The notes under the pieces were generated by a model. It was given only the letters and a program-made list of their open reading frames with translations, searched no databases and had not been told where the DNA came from. A stretch of DNA of 64,000 nucleotides from Thozetella sp. PMI_491. Its lineage: Eukaryota; Ascomycota; Sordariomycetes; Chaetosphaeriales; Chaetosphaeriaceae. Shown here piece after piece: positions 10,998 through 23,200 of this stretch. Each line of letters opens with the position of its first letter. Position 1 is the stretch's first letter. The translations under genes and the position numbers were made by a program. Location: NCBI GenBank assembly GCA_021432635.1, contig MU270068.1:248001-312000 (forward strand), read 5' to 3'.

Positions 10998-13900
10998 CTT
11001 GATCGCGACGTGATGAGTCCTCCTGTTGGGGGAACCACTATGCCTGAGCAATCTAGTAATCAAAGTCAGCAGAAAATCCCAGAGGATCCTAGGCCGAGTA
11101 TGAAAACGAGTGATTGAATTCGAGTCCAAGTGTGCCGCAAGTGCGTTACTCTTCGATCCACAATGCAGCGCCTGACCTGCAGTATCAAAAGAAAGCGGTG
11201 AAGAGGGTTGGGTGGAAGGTGGAAGACAAATTTTGCCTTGATACGATCGCGGGAAGATGATGTGGGCCAGACAATAAGGGTGGACACTGTGTTGTGACCA
11301 CATTCGGCGCTATCTTGACCCACTGGACATATATAGGGGGATAACTGGAAGACGGCAAGGAGTGAGGCGCTTACCGAAGAGTGAGAGATGAACAACTGAA
11401 TGTCTCCCTCGATGTCGATGCTCCTAGATGGGCTTGCCGAGATCTTTCGATTACGACTGCCAGCCGGACGATTTAGCCCACGTTCCCGATACCTTGCGCC
11501 AGCAGATGCCTACTACTCCGGCGCGAGAAGCGTTCAGATCGACGTCGAAACGCTGCCTGCTGTGGGCGGGGGGCGCTTGACTGTGACGAATGCAGCTCGT
11601 GGGGAGTTGGGCGATTGCTTATGGCGACGACGTCTGATCGGGAAGGGATCCTCACGTTCTAGGCTCACGGCAAAGGAATGTGTTTCTTTTTCTCAACGCT
11701 CCGGAAGGGGCGGTTGCACTGTGGCCTGTGCAAAAGGAATCTTTTATTGTCCTCGATTGATTAAATAGGTCGACGACGACAAAGGAGGGTCCGGAAGATG
11801 AAGCAAAGGATGGCGCGCTGCGATGGCGAGTCGGCAGAGGGATCCTTTGTCCAGGGCAAGAAGAACTCCTGTCAGTCGACGACAGACAATTAAAAACCTA
11901 AAGGAGAGATGCGCACACCCGACGCGAGTGGGGAGTGATGAGTCGTTGTGGGATCGAAGTGCACGACGGCGGCGAGGGCTGCTCGGCTAGTGCGACTCCG
12001 ATGGAATGACTCGGTGAGAGGAAGGTGAGAAGGGGGTGTGTGGTGTGGGGAGGATTAAAAATTGTTAGGCCGAACGTAATGGGGTGCCAAATACGTAGGG
12101 CCGGTCGGGACTTCCGCAAGAATTTCGAACCGAGGGGGGGTTGAAGGGGGCGCGGCCTTTTTATATTTTTCGAGAGCGCGGGCGAAGGCCCAGCCGTGCG
12201 CCGCCTGAGGCCGCCACCCCTGGTCCGCCCCCTGGCCCTTTGCGGTTTGGGGGGCGCACTAGTTCCTTCTTCAGCCAATCACCGCTCGCGTTCGGCCTGG
12301 TTTTATCCCTTTTTTCTGGCCTCCAAAATCTTTTTGCCCCTTGTCCATGCATGGCTTCGGCCTTGTACCGGTACTTCTCGCCCCCCGAAAGGACTCTCAC
12401 ATTCCCTGCCAAGCGCAATCCCATTCGACCTCGCTGCAGTTCGGAAGGGCCCCACCCTTCTCCTCTCCCCCCTAAGCCCCTCCACATTTGCCAATCTTGC
12501 CACACTCTCACGGACCACCGGGCCCACCTGCGCCTGCCTGAAACGCTCGCTTCTGCCCCTATCTCGACGCTCTTCGTGTTGCACTTCCTTCGCTCTTCCT
12601 CTCTCTTTTCTCCTTTTTGGCCCCCTTCAAACGCGATCAAGCGGTCTCTGCAAACAAAACGGACTGTGGTGCTGCTCTTGCTGATGGTGTCCGCGACGTG
12701 AGACGACGCCTTCCAGCACAGGCTGCGGGCGATCCGACTGACCAACCTGGCAGCATGGATCCGACTCGACCAAGTGAGTCTCTCCTCCTTCAGGAAGCCT
12801 CATCTGGACCGACCGCCGACAAAAAGGTGGGTGGTGGTAACCAGCAGCCCGCAAACCCAGCGGCCTGAGAGGCTGGTGGCCGCTGGTGACCAGTTGTGCC
12901 AGCCCACGACCAGCCCACCCCCCCCCACTGTGCCGTACCCAGTGGCAGCAACATCAACCCCCTCTTTTCCTTCCAAAATTACGAAGCTCCAGGGGGAGGG
13001 GGGCAAAAAAACTTAAGCCGACCTCGCATCTACCATCGCCTTCGGTCGAATCTAACCCTGCTGGAGTCGCCGACTGTGGACACCTGGGGTCACGCCTCGA
13101 ACACTCTAAACGCATCGCTCTAATGCATTCGCTTCGCCTCTAGCACACGACAGGCCACTCGACAATATGGGACCCCGATTCCAGGGAGAGCATACGAGAG
13201 CAGGTTTCACTTGGGGTTCTTGGGAACAGAACCATTCAGGCAGGGCTCCCAGCGACGAACTGCCTCCCCTGGCAACGGACCCAGTCACGCAATGGCAAGT
13301 CTCAATTTCTTTTTCTGTATTGTCCCCGTAAGCCAACTCCAGATAATATTCCCACGCCCATCTATTCCCTGATCTTCATGCGCTATGGTACCGTGGACGA
13401 TAGGGTATCGCCGAACCAGGGGCCACCCAGAGCCTCTCCATCTCTGCACAGGAAGAAGCCTGAGGCACAGACGCGCCAGCCAAGCCATCGCCAGCATCCC
13501 CCAGGCAACCACGCTGCCTGGCGCGGTTTGACAGCTTCTTTCTGGCAGTCAATCAACGGTGATGACATCGTCCGAATACTGTTCTGGAAATGCCTCAGCT
13601 CTGTCGCGACGGTCGCTATGGCAAGGTGCACGGCATGGTAAAAAAATTTCCTCGCCGACAAGAAGTAATGAAAATGCTGAGCCGCCTGACTGGGTATCGT
13701 CGCCCTTTCTTTGCTCACCACGACCGCTCTGACTCGCTGTGCGGATGGCGGAATGCAGAATTTTCTCTATCGCCGCAGCCATCGGCGCTCTTGCCGGAAT
13801 TCTCAGGCAGTAAGCCTGGAGCCTCCTTATCATCCCGAAGTACTGGTACTTCCGGGCTGCCCCACCCCCTTCTCAGAGACTTCTCAGAGACGGAGAGACA

Positions 13901-14980
13901 CATCCCTGTCAGTGCTTTTTGTGCAAGCCCAGCCTCACTGTGACTCACCCTTTTTGTGCGTCCACGATTCAGAGCCATCTCTTTAAAAGCCAACCATCTG
14001 CGCATTTTGTGCACGCTCCAGCAGTCTCGGCCGAAACGTATTGGCATCGCATCGCACATGTAAAGAAGCGAGGGAGGGCCAGTTGAGAAGACAGGTGTCC
14101 TCAAGAGCGTATTGCCCCACGTACAAGTTAAGCCGGGCCTCCGCGAGCGCAGCCAAAGCGCCGTCTATTTTTTTTTTTTTTTTCGGTACTCGTCATCACT
14201 TGTTCCGCAGGAGCTGTTTGCGAAAAGCCTGATGGTGGCACATCACCAAAGAAAGAAAATGGCCTAGAGCCGGCAGCCTTTTCTCACCCGCTCCCGTAGG
14301 CTGGTCTGGGATGCCTGGGCAATCCAGATGCACCCATCTGCATTAGCAAAAAAGCGCCATGCATAAGTACGCATGCTCATTGGCTGCTTGCCCACACCAA
14401 GGATGGTGCTTAAAAAGTGCCGCCATTATGCATCCGGTCAGCGCGCGGAGTACTTTGATGAGCCCCGATACGAAAATCACTTTCCGAACCGACTGCCGAT
14501 TGGCTGCGCTCCTAAACGACTTGGGCAGTCGAGAGTCGCGCCGCGTCCCGCGCGCGATGGTTCGCGATAGTGTCGTGAAGCCGTCGCGGCCCGCGACGAA
14601 CGGCGCAGCCTCGGCCACGTCAGAGGCTTGCTGGTGCCGCAAAAATTGAGTTGACGCGAGCCGCCGCCTACCTGGGTGACACATTCCCGGGCGGCCATGG
14701 CGGACGGCACTAGTTTTACTTCTTCGCAACGAGTCCCAAAATGAAACCACCGCGCCCTCCTTCGCATTTTGGAGGAGGATTCCTATTTGGCGCATCTACA
14801 GAATATGTATAATGATAGCAGCGACATTGGCCATACTATGGCTCGACATTTGGGCACACATATACATTTAGTCATTCCCGTCTATATGACAGCGGGCTGG
14901 CGGGAGCCAGAGCAAATCTATCCTAGTGCCCGATGTTTTAAAAGCCCGCATGATGCACTGCTCTGATCCCATCTTCCTCT
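10998..14980. other. 4 kb region without a supported gene
   Basis: The first part must hold the TBP promoter and 5' UTR on the minus strand. A strongly pyrimidine-rich plus-strand segment at about 12400-12640 looks like a fungal core promoter. It is followed by an ATG at 12755 (MDPTRP) with a GTGAGT 18 bases later, but no downstream exon chain with protein-family character could be built. A T16 tract lies at 14168-14183. The 197-aa and 186-aa frames on opposite strands around 12141-12745 are composition artefacts of the pyrimidine-rich DNA. The right end contains the 3' UTR of the ETF-QO gene. Confidence 0.45.
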
Positions 14981-16959
14981 TCACGTCTTGTAGTACTTGG
15001 GGCCCTCGCCGCCTTGCGGCACCTGCCAGTTGATATCCTGGTGGGGGGCCTTGATATCGCACGTCTTGCAGTGGATGCAGCTAGAGAAAACAGTCCGGGT
15101 TAGCGCCGTCACGTCTTCTCGCGACGAGGGGGGTTGGAGGAAACTCACTTCTGGGCGTTGATCTGGAACCGAACACCCAACGGCTTGCTCTGGTCTTCGA
15201 CGTACTCGTATACGCCCGCCGGGCAGAAACGATTCTCCACTCCCTTGAACACCGGCCAGGTCTCGTTGGTGTGCTTGTCCCAGTCCTTGACCTGCAGGTG
15301 CACGGGCTGGTCCTCCTCGTGGTTCGTGCCGGTCCGGCTCACGCTCGTCAGAATGTCGAACGAAATCTCGCCGTCCGGCTTGGGGTACTCAATCTTCTTG
15401 CACTGGTCCGCCGGCTGGGTCGCCTCATGGTCCCGGACCTTGTGCTTAAGCGTCCAGGGCACGCGTCCCTTGAGGATCAGAGCCTCAAGGCCCGAGTAGG
15501 CGATGCCTCCCCAGATACCAAGCGGATTGTGGAACGACGGCCGGATGTTGCGGACCTCCTTGAGCTCCTTCCAAATCCACGACTTGCGCAGGGACTCCTC
15601 ATAGTCGTACAAGAAGACGGCGCCGCTGTCCTCGCTCTGTAGGGCCCCGAAGGCTGCCTCGGCCGCCAGCATGCCCGACTTCATGGCATTGTGCGTACCC
15701 TTGACCTTGGGTACGTTGACAAAGCCGGCCGAGTCACCGATGAGAGCGCCGCCTGGGAAGGCCACCTTGGGAACCGACTGGAAGCCACCTTCAATCAGGG
15801 CCCGCGCACCGTACGAAATGCACTTGCCGCCTTCCAATACGCTCCGGTACAGAGGGTGTTGCTTGAGCTTCTGGAACTCGTTGTACGGGGATAGCCAAGG
15901 GTTGGGGTAGTCGAGGGCCACGACGAGGCCTATGCTGACTAGGTTGTCGCCGAAATGATACATCCAGGCGCCTCCGTACGTATCCGAGGGCAGCGGATAG
16001 CCCATTGAGTGCGTGATCTCGCCCTGCTTGAACTTTTCGGGCTCAATTTCCCACACTTCCTTCAGCCCCAGCGCGTACGTCTGGGGCTGGCTGTCCCTTC
16101 TCAAATCAAACTTTTTGACGACTTGCTTGGTCAAGCTGCCGTGGCAGCCTTCGGCAAACATGGTGACGCGCGCTTGGAACGCCATCCCCCGCTCGAACGA
16201 GTCCTTGGGCTGCCCATCCCGTCCGATCCCTAGGTCATTGGTCGCCACGCCTGACACGCTGCCGTCCGGGGCGTACAGGACCTCGCTGGCCGCGAAGCCG
16301 GGGTACACCTCGACGCCGATTTCCTCGGCGCGCTCGCCCAGCCACTTGACGAACTCGTTCAAGCTTACGATGTAGTTGCCGTGGTTGTTCATCTGCGGCG
16401 GCGTCGGGAGCGGGATGGAGCCCTTCTCGGTCAGGAAGCGCATTCGGTCACCGCCCGCCGGGGTGGCGCCGGCAAATCTGCTCTCATTGTCCTCGGCCAG
16501 CCAGTCGGGGATCAGCTCGTCAATCGCCGTCGGCTGGATGACGGCGCCGGAGAGGATGTGGGCGCCCAGCTCGCCGGCCTTTTCGAGGAGCAGCACGCGA
16601 AAGTCCTCGTTTCCGGCTTCGTTGGCAAGCTGCTTAAGCCGGATGGCGGCCGCCAGTCCGGCCGGGCCTCCGCCCACAATGCACACGTCCACCTGGTCGC
16701 TCTCGCGCTCAATGGTCGCGGGGTCGAAGGCGTCGGCGTCACCGCTACGGCGTGGCGTGGTCGTGGAGACCGCACGGGAGGTGTTGGCGGCGCCAATGGA
16801 GGCGCGGAGTCTCGGGGCGATTGTCCTCCTCGGCCGGGCCGGGTGGTGCGAGGTCACGCTGCTCAGGCGGCGTGTCTGGGAGCTCAGGCGAGGGGCGTGG
16901 GGAGCTGCCGAGGTCGCCCTCCGGCAGAGGCCTGTGGTGACACGCGCGGGGACTGACAT
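14981..16959 (-). CDS. electron transfer flavoprotein-ubiquinone oxidoreductase (ETF-QO)
   Basis: Inner-membrane enzyme of the mitochondrion that passes electrons from ETF (fatty acid and amino acid oxidation) to ubiquinone. Two exons, 16959-15149 and 15080-14981, give 636 aa; the GTGAGT donor and CTAG acceptor join codon AA|C. The Arg/Ser-rich first 70 or so residues look like a mitochondrial targeting peptide. The FAD-binding motif [17 protein letters not shown] is at about 92-108. The 4Fe-4S ligands are visible as Cys579 ([13 protein letters not shown]) and CIHCKTC at 605-611. The last exon is only 33 residues and carries three of the four cluster ligands. Length and motif order match the family. 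The frame extends 228 bases upstream of the chosen ATG, but that part is not leader-like and the chosen ATG is followed by the presequence. Confidence 0.96.
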
Positions 16960-17731
16960 TGTAGGATGGATTATGACTCTACCGTCATGGTCGGGGAGGG
17001 AAAGGGGGAGGGGCGGAGAGGGCGGGACGTCGGCTGTGCGAGGGGCAATTGGCAGTCGAGAAAGTTTGATCCAATCTGTAAGGAAATCCTGGAGGCTCCG
17101 AAAGCTCGACGGTTCCGGTTCTCCACCTCCTCGGGCTCTACCCGCAACGACAATGACGTCTGGCACGTCCGGGCCAGCTGTGACCAATCACATGCCCGAA
17201 ATTTGCAACCGGGGCTTTTCTCTCTGGACCGAGCCCGGCGTTATGTGGATCTTAGCCGAGGGTTAGCCGGCGATAACCGGCAAACCGAGCATTTTGGCAC
17301 ACACGACAACAGTGGGTAACCGTAAAAAGCTACCTAGAGCACACTCCAGGGTTCTTCAGGGTCTTCAGCTCCTAGCCCAGGAATGCCCTAAGCCGAGAGG
17401 GCCTAAGCCGGCTGCCGAGGGCTCGGCTACTAACATTCTATATCCAAGTACTTACCTCCCCTAGCTACCCAGACGCCTACTTAGCAGTGTACACTCTGAC
17501 CTCTGACACGTACAAGATATGTTCGTTACCAACGATGTTGAATTGCACCGGACCACTCCTTGCCAGAAACTAAGGTTAAAGATTGGCCAAAATACTTAGT
17601 CAAGGAAGCTATGTACTAGACTGCCTGATGTCTCGGTCTTGTTTCCATTCGGTATGCGGGTGTCTCCTATAGGTAGGCCCCCCTCGAAGACTTTGCGCCG
17701 TGGACACAAACGTGCGGCCGTTGCCCCTTGG
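16960..17731. other. intergenic with short GCCGAG/CCTAAGCC repeats
   Basis: Upstream region of ETF-QO and downstream region of the transporter, both on the minus strand. At about 17387-17430 related words CCTAAGCCGAGAGGG and CCTAAGCCGGCTGCCGAGGG repeat, followed by a more AT-rich segment to 17640. This could be a decayed mobile-element remnant, but no terminal repeat or transposase fragment is visible. Confidence 0.35.
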
Positions 17732-19521
17732 TTAGAGGGTATACCGGAAACCTGGATTCAACCTCAAGATGCCTCCCGGCCCTTGCTGCACAATCTCGTC
17801 TCGGTCCTTGGGGTCTCCCGCCTCCTCTGCGCCGCGAGCTTCTGCGTTCTCTAGCTTCTTGTTCTCGCGGACAAGACAGAAGCGAAGGACAGTGGCGGTG
17901 CAGATGGACACCAAGACGAAGACGGTATTGGCCGTCATGGCCGGGAGGTACCTGGGACCTGTTTTGGAATCGTACAGGTAGGGCGCGTATATCTGTGCAA
18001 AGTTGCCCACCATGTTGATGAAGGCAAACGAGGCTGCTCGCTTCTCCAGAGGCCGAGGAAGCTCGAGGCGCGTCAGCAGAAGTCCTCGCCCGTCCGCCCC
18101 AGAGCGAATATTCGGGAAGAGGGGGGAGACTCACCGAGGACGACACCCACGCATAGCTCACATTGAACGAACCGTAGACTCCCCCGAGGATCAAAAACAT
18201 GGCGAAATACCGAGGGCCCAGGGACACGGTCGCGCATGATATGATGAACCCGATCATCCCGAAGAAGAGCGGTAGAATCAGGTGGAAATACCTCTCCGAG
18301 CGCTTGTCGCTCGAGATGGAGACACCCATTGAGACAACGCTGGCGAAAACGTACGGCGGCGCAACCATCAGCAAGCTCTGGACGTTGCTAAAGTTAAAGG
18401 TCGCCACCAAGGTGGGGATAAAGGACGTCACTGCTGCGGCCGACGTCTTCGTAATCACTACGGCAGCGAGCAGCCACACCTTGTAATCGACGACCGACAT
18501 CTTGACGCCCTGCGCGATGGGGCCTCGCTCCTCGTCTAGCGTGCCGCTGGCCTTGCGAAGTCGGTCGATGGCGATGGCTCGTTCCTGGTCCGACAGCCAT
18601 CGGGTGTCGGCGGGGAAGTCAGGGAGCACCCAGATGGACAGGATGGAGAGAAAGACAGTCACGGTGCCCTCGATCACAAACAGCCACTGCCAAGAGTGCA
18701 GGCCCCGGACATTGTTCAGCCCGTACTGGACCCCGGCGCCGATGAGCCCGCCGAAGCCTCCGGAGAGCAGCGAGCCCGTGTACAGGACGGCCATGCGCGT
18801 CGACAGCTCCCTGGGGGTGTACCAACTCGACAGCAGAAACAGCGCGCCGGGGAAGAAGGGCGCCTCGAGGAAGCCCAGGAAAAAGCGACAGACCACCAGG
18901 GACTGGAAGTTGGTCGCCAGCGCCGAACAAGCCGACACGACCCCCCATAGCGCCATACACGTCGGTAGATAAATACTCGGCCGCACCCGGGTTAGCAACA
19001 TGTTGGAGGGGATTTGCAGGGCTATGTATCCAGCAAAGAGGACCGAGATGCACGTGTTGAACTGATCGCCCTTGAGCCCCAGATCCTTCTCGATGCCCTG
19101 GACGCGAGCGTTCGGCAGCGCCTGGCGGTCGAGGTAGCTGCGCGCAGCCGCCATGTTAACCAAGACGTGTGTGTGCGGCCCCCCCGCCCCTCCGGGGGGG
19201 CCACGGGGCAGGAGGAGTGACATACTTGAGAACGATCATCACCACCAACACAGGCATGAGATGGCTGTCAACCCTGCGCACCAGCTTCTTCTCGATCCTT
19301 GCGTACTCCGCAGGATCGGTGGGGAGCCCGGTCGAGTTCAAGGCGGCATCGCGGACAGCAACATTGGGCTGGCTGGCCCCCTCGGCGTCGACGGTCATCC
19401 CAGGGGTTGGGGCCATGTCGATGGCGGGGATTGGAGAGTAGCCGTGGTCTGATCGAGCCTGCTTCCTCCGGCTTACAAGGCTCAGTAGTCTGCCGGTCTG
19501 GGAGAGCAGTGGCCGTAGCAT
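17732..19521 (-). CDS. MFS transporter, anion:cation symporter (Dal5/Tna1-like)
   Basis: Twelve-helix plasma-membrane permease of the allantoate/nicotinate permease family. Three exons, 19521-19226, 19137-18135 and 18061-17732, give 542 aa. The frame is open above the ATG, but the upstream in-frame codon at 19584 is GTG. Splicing restores the family hallmark VLNYLDRQALPNARVQGIEK across intron 1. Further landmarks are GYIALQIPSNMLLTRVRPS in helix 2, CRFFLGFLEAPFFPGALFLL around helices 4-5, and the C-terminal half RPLEKRAASFAFINMVGNFA. The cytoplasmic tail is charged. Substrates of relatives include allantoate, nicotinate, pantothenate, biotin and other small anions; the actual one cannot be told. 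Intron 1 carries a 10-bp all-GC hairpin. Confidence 0.9.
19177..19202. repeat. perfect GC inverted repeat inside transporter intron 1
   Basis: A 10-bp arm GGCCCCCCCG (19177-19186), a 6-nt spacer, and its exact reverse complement (19193-19202). It lies inside the 88-nt first intron of the MFS gene and would fold into a very stable stem-loop in the pre-mRNA. Confidence 0.85.
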
Positions 19522-20254
19522 GGCATTGTGCGGACCAGCACCGGGGTTTATTATATAGCTGCGGGATACCCCCTCATCCTCCACCGGCTTAGGCCGACTA
19601 TTAACACTCCCTTTGTCTCTCCCCTCCCCGCCTTGGATGCGCCCACCCAGCGCAGATCATGCCGACCGCCGGAGTGCCAATCATCTCGTCCTCCCCGCAT
19701 GTGGTTGCAGGTCAGCTGCAGCTAAACTGCGGAGCAGCGTAACGGTGCGCCATTGTCTCGGCAGGGGTTTGGGCCGGCCCCCCGCAAACCAGTGGCACTG
19801 TAGCCGTTCGACGGCCGTTTAAGCCCCGGGCCACGGAAGTTGGCCGAGCCAAGCTCCGGCCATAAAACGGGGCAGAAACCCAGAGAGATGTACCGTACCA
19901 TCACCCGCAGATAGGTGGGTGTATAGAATATTTACCCTGTTCGGAATAGTGCGAGGATTTGTGTCCTCTCGAGCTTACCTCTGTCGCGTCCAGACCAGGA
20001 CGAAAGGCACAATAAAAATCTTGCACGCGTTTCTGCAGCTTTTGTTCACATGACTGGGCAAGGTAAGTATTGCGCGAGCCAACGAGATATGGTCTTCAAT
20101 TATATTATCTATATTGTATATGCATATGTAGCGTATCGCCGAGTTTATTTATGCCGAATACCTACCCAACGCATTGGCAGTGAAATATGGTTCGCTGGCT
20201 GTTGCAATTGTGCGAAGTGTACCGTCTCGCTGCTTTTGCCCTCGACCCCAACGT
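19522..20254. other. transporter promoter and AT-rich spacer
   Basis: This region should hold the transporter promoter (next to 19521, minus strand) and the 3' UTR of the hydrolase-CorA gene. Bases 20090-20160 are notably AT-rich with TATA-like words, in contrast to the GC-rich surroundings. No gene is seen. Confidence 0.45.
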
Positions 20255-23200
20255 TCACCAACTCGACTCCTTCGGCAGCCAAGTCCCCTTGCGCCGCACC
20301 CCTGTGTCCGGGGTCTGCCTGTTTAGATCCGGGATCTCATAGAATGATTCACGCTGCTTCTTGACCGTGGCCCAGAAGTCATACGTTTTCTCTTTCGTCT
20401 TGCTGGCCTGGGTCCTCTTCCTTCTCTTGTCTTCCTTGCGCCGTTTATTCGCATCCCTCCTCGGCTGGGGCTCTAGGCTGCCCAGGACCTCTAACCCGCC
20501 GCGGTAGGTATGCTTGAAGTAGTTCAATATGATGCGGAACACGGTCTGCACCCGGCTACTGAAGGCTGCCATCAGGGTGACAATGATCAGGACAAACGAC
20601 GTGGGGAGGGCGATGGCCCCAATATCGGAGAGGGAAGGGACTAGATCGCCGGCCCAGTCGGATGTATTCATGCCGAAGAGACCTGTGAAGAACGACAACG
20701 GCAGGAATAAGACAGTAAAGATGGTGAAGATCATGACCGACAGGTTCTGGCTTGAAGCTAGTTCTGTCTGAAGGCGAGACCAGCGAACGTCGTCCACTTG
20801 CGCCTGGCGCTGTGCCATCTCGAGCATCTTTTCGTACTGCTTCCAGAATCAGTAATCTGCCATACACACCTACACTTTCAGGCAGGGCACTCACGTCCTT
20901 TCTTGTCGTATCTACCCTCCGCAGCATCTCTGTTGTCTGCGACTTGTAACCGTCGAGCTTCTGCAAGGCTTCCTCCAGATATCCTTGCCCATTCCGCGTG
21001 ATATCCTTCAGATCCGGGGTGGTGTAGATCGTCCGCATTGTCTTGACGGCCGCTTCCTGCGTTTCGAATAGCTTAGTGAGCGTCATTAGCTCATCCTCCA
21101 TGTCACGCAGCTCGAGCATCGCAGACGTGTTTTCACGGTTCTCCCGCTCTGCCTTCCGGACTTCCCGTTTGTGCCGCTGCTTGATCGATTTCGCGTTGTA
21201 CTCTTCCGGATCGTCCGAATCCGAATCGTCCGACATTTCACGGAAGCTTTGCATTCGGAACCTCTTAAGGTTGGAGGTCATGCCCTCAGTCTGTACCAAG
21301 TGTGAGCGAGTGATGTACAAGCCACGAGACGGAGGTCTATCGAATCGCTTCTTGTACTTACCAGCATCCCGATCGCCTCCTCAAAGATGCGAAAGATCTC
21401 GAGGTCCGGATGCGACGTCCTGTCCAAGAGGACAGTGACAGCATGCAACGTGATGAAAGCGGCAAGGTCCAAAGCGTTCTCTGTTCGTCCCGTGAGATCG
21501 CCATTAAGCTCGTTGTAGATGCTATTGCGCAGATCACCTTGTTGGAAAAGCGTTCCCTCGAGAGGCGAGGACTCACGCTTGGGGAAGAAGGTCGCTAGGG
21601 TTGCTTCTTGTAGTTAGCATCCGATATTCAAGTGGCTTTGTGGGGGGACGTGGCTCACTGGTGTCAATGGCCCAAAGCCACAGCTGGTCAATCATGAGCA
21701 CGTTCCCGTCCTTTAGATCCTTCTCCAAGTTTTCCACCGAGCCGTTGTCCTCCGAGCTGGTCTCGTCACCCGTCTTCAGCCAATCATCCTTGAGGCTGGA
21801 AAGGCGTTCCGCCAACGGGGAACGGACGGGTGTCTTTGTCTCTTTCTGATTATTCTCGAGAAAAACTGAGCCCGGAGGCGGCTCAGACGGCTCCCGTTTC
21901 GTGAGTTTGTATAGCATCTGGTCGTCATCTCTCGCGCAGGTGTCCTTAAGCGAGGGGTACCCGAACTGGTCAAGGGTTCGACGAAAGTTCAAAGGTGGAT
22001 CGAAGCTCAGATACTCCCACACAACGCGGAGCTCCAGTGACTCCAGCTCGGCAACATCTTTCGGCACGGGCCGTGCTCGTCCGTGACGAAGACGGCGGTT
22101 GATAAGGTTCCTGCGGCGGATCATGCTAACGTAGGTGTCGAAGTGGAGGTACGGCATGTACAGATATAGATAGCTCGGACTCCCCCGATTCGGAGAGGAC
22201 GAGGGCGGCCGGCTCCCGCTGGGCGAGGCGCGCGGAGACGATGGCGATTCGGCCGAGATATAATTGCACGCCGGCCTTATGAATGAAGGCTGTGAGAGCG
22301 AGTGCCGACCTTGTACGTGTCTCGAGACCCAATTTTCGTTGTTGAACAGCTTCGAAAAGCTCTTGTTGTGCGTCTGGCTGAGCACCTCAAAGATGTCCTG
22401 TCTAGTGTTAACAAAACGTTCAAGAATGGATCAAACGGCGCGTGGACAGCATTGCAATGATGTGGGATGGGGATAGGCGGCTCACCTTGACCCATAATGG
22501 ATTGTTGAATGGAAGGTGAATCCACATGAACTTCCTCCTGGCAGCGTTCGGCCGCGAGAAGCCCGCCGTTAGGTCTGCTAGAGCAGCATTCCTACTTAAA
22601 CGGTGCGCGCGCTCGGCTCGGCGTCTGAAGGCAGGATCCACATCGCCGGCTTCCGCCGTGGAAACTAGCTTCGTCTCTTCGTCGGAATGGGCCCCATGGT
22701 CATCCACTACGGTTGGTTCGTGAGGAGCAGGCTCTGATTGCGTACTGCTCGCCGTGCCGTCGCTCATGCGGCTTGAAGGACGGTAGAAGCCCGGTGACTC
22801 CAGTGCCGGGACGGTAAGGCTGTGAATTGGGCGAGAAGTAGGGCCAGGTGCCGACCTCGATCCTACCATCGATGGCTTAGAGGAAGGGCCGGTGACTACT
22901 ATGGGGGGTGAGGCCTCGGGTTCCGCTCCTTGCTCGGATGTTTTAGAAGTCGACCTCCAAAAGGGCATGTGGGATAGGACGTCTTGAAGCTGAGGTGGTA
23001 TCGGTATAATACCACTCCTGCCCCTGTCAGGGGACGTGTCTAGGCGGATTGGTCCTCGCCCTGCCGGCCGTCCTAACCGGCCCAGGCGCTCCTCCAAGCA
23101 CTTCTCAGGGCCCTTGCGAATGAATTCGGAGAGATGGTACTTGATGAAGTATAGCCGAATGTCCACCTCGGAATCAGGATCGTCGTAGAACCCGATAAGC

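Noticed and set aside
12141-12745. Overlapping long frames on both strands
   Set aside because: Caused by C/T-rich promoter-like DNA; Pro/Ser/Leu composition, no conserved motif.
16376-17266. 296-codon plus-strand frame
   Set aside because: Antisense to the ETF-QO exon; high GC keeps several frames open.
19522-19584. Upstream extension of the MFS protein
   Set aside because: The codon at 19584 is GTG; the first ATG in frame is at 19521.
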